DNA from: Kiritimatiellia bacterium
Lineage (GTDB): Bacteria; Verrucomicrobiota; Kiritimatiellia; SLAD01
Assembly: GCA_007134175.1 (NCBI GenBank)
Contig: SLLF01000243.1
Span: forward strand, 1 to 6,678
Direction of reading: 5' to 3'
Length of the DNA: 6,678 nucleotides
The notes below the pieces were generated by a model. That model was not told the DNA's origin. It saw only the letters and a program-made list of their open reading frames with translations, and did no database searches. Below, piece after piece: positions 6,557-6,678 of the stretch (its first letter is position 1; every line of letters starts with the position of its first letter). The translations under genes were made by a program, and so were the position numbers.

Positions 6557-6583
6557 GGCGCGGCGCTGATTGGCTCGCGCCAA
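6557..6583. promoter_or_regulatory. Overlapping palindromes, possible operator
   Basis: TTGGC (6570-6574) and GCCAA (6579-6583) form a symmetric 14-bp site with a 4-bp centre, a size and shape like LacI-type or similar dimer operators. Overlapping it, GGCGCG (6557-6562) and CGCGCC (6576-6581) form a 6-bp inverted repeat with a 13-nt spacer. It lies about 150 bp upstream of the candidate promoter of the minus-strand unit. No bound protein can be assigned. Confidence 0.25.
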
Positions 6584-6604
6584 GAACGGGATTAATGTAA
6601 CGTG

Positions 6605-6678
6605 TTGTCATGTCGAGCATAGCGAAGCGACGTCGAGACATCTCCGTCTTCGCCAACCACCGTCGGTTCTTTAGGAGC
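6605..6678 (+). repeat. REP-like dispersed intergenic repeat, running off the right edge
   Basis: The block starts with TTGTCATGTCGAG, contains AGCGAAGCGA (6621-6630) and continues GTCGAGACATCTCC (6632-6645). ATGTC (6610-6614) and GACAT (6637-6641) can pair as ends of an imperfect hairpin. This resembles the family of bacterial intergenic repeats of the form GTCGAGCGAAGCGAGACATC seen in many copies in some genomes. This copy differs by carrying GTCGAG twice (6612-6617, 6632-6637). The sequence after 6645 may be part of the same element, whose far end is outside the window. Confidence 0.5.

Larger units (their letters stand above)
6411..6678. other. Gene-free stretch at the right edge
   Basis: I see no convincing protein or RNA gene here on either strand. 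It contains AAGCG/CGCTT (6422-6426/6431-6435), a 5-bp stem followed by TTTT on the plus strand with no gene leading into it. It also holds two very short plus-strand reading frames preceded by SD-like sequences, a GC-rich palindromic block (6557-6583), and one truncated and one longer copy of a repeat beginning TTGTCATGTCGAG. Regulatory sites for the minus-strand unit could lie here. Confidence 0.6.

Noticed and set aside
1..6678. CRISPR array, tRNA, rRNA or insertion sequence
   Set aside because: I saw no regularly spaced repeats, no cloverleaf with tRNA signature sequences, and no transposase or terminal inverted repeats.

Overview
The window reads as a small carbohydrate-degradation locus from a moderately GC-rich Gram-negative bacterium. 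The gene families are a DUF4838 protein, a BNR_4-type propeller, a GH78-like rhamnosidase and a cupin/AraC regulator. This set is typical of polysaccharide-degrading PVC-group bacteria (Verrucomicrobiota, Kiritimatiellota, Lentisphaerota) and some Planctomycetes. That placement comes from family content alone; there is no rRNA or other phylogenetic marker in the window.

Layout: a plus-strand AraC-family regulator (21-875, GTG start, possibly open at the left edge) runs convergently into a three-gene minus-strand unit. Read in its own direction, the unit runs from right to left. It begins with a candidate sigma70-type promoter (6382-6410) and a long structured leader (6300-6361). Next come a clear Shine-Dalgarno and a secreted DUF4838 protein (6259-4214). 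A 197-bp gap follows, holding a second candidate promoter, a hairpin and a strong SD. Then come a cytoplasmic BNR_4-like beta-propeller protein (4016-2664) and, overlapping it by 11 bp, a cytoplasmic GH78-like alpha-L-rhamnosidase (2674-902). The two convergent genes are separated by 26 bp containing a short inverted repeat. The right-hand ~270 bp (6411-6678) has no convincing gene and holds parts of what looks like a dispersed intergenic repeat.

Working model (inference): the secreted DUF4838 protein acts on, or captures, a complex glycan outside the cytoplasm. The two products lacking signal peptides process imported rhamnose-containing oligosaccharides. The propeller resembles the fold group that contains ulvan lyases (PL24/PL25) and rhamnosyl-glucuronate-acting enzymes (GH145/PL42), and the GH78-like enzyme would release terminal rhamnose. 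The adjacent AraC protein is a natural candidate for the sugar-responsive regulator. No transporter, sulfatase or rhamnose-catabolic gene is visible in the window.

The most unusual non-coding signal is the leader of the DUF4838 gene. A 12-bp inverted repeat is fully paired only in the minus-strand transcript, because its imperfect positions become G-U pairs there. One arm can alternatively pair with a repeated sequence lying between the SD and the start codon. This is the geometry of a possible translational switch.
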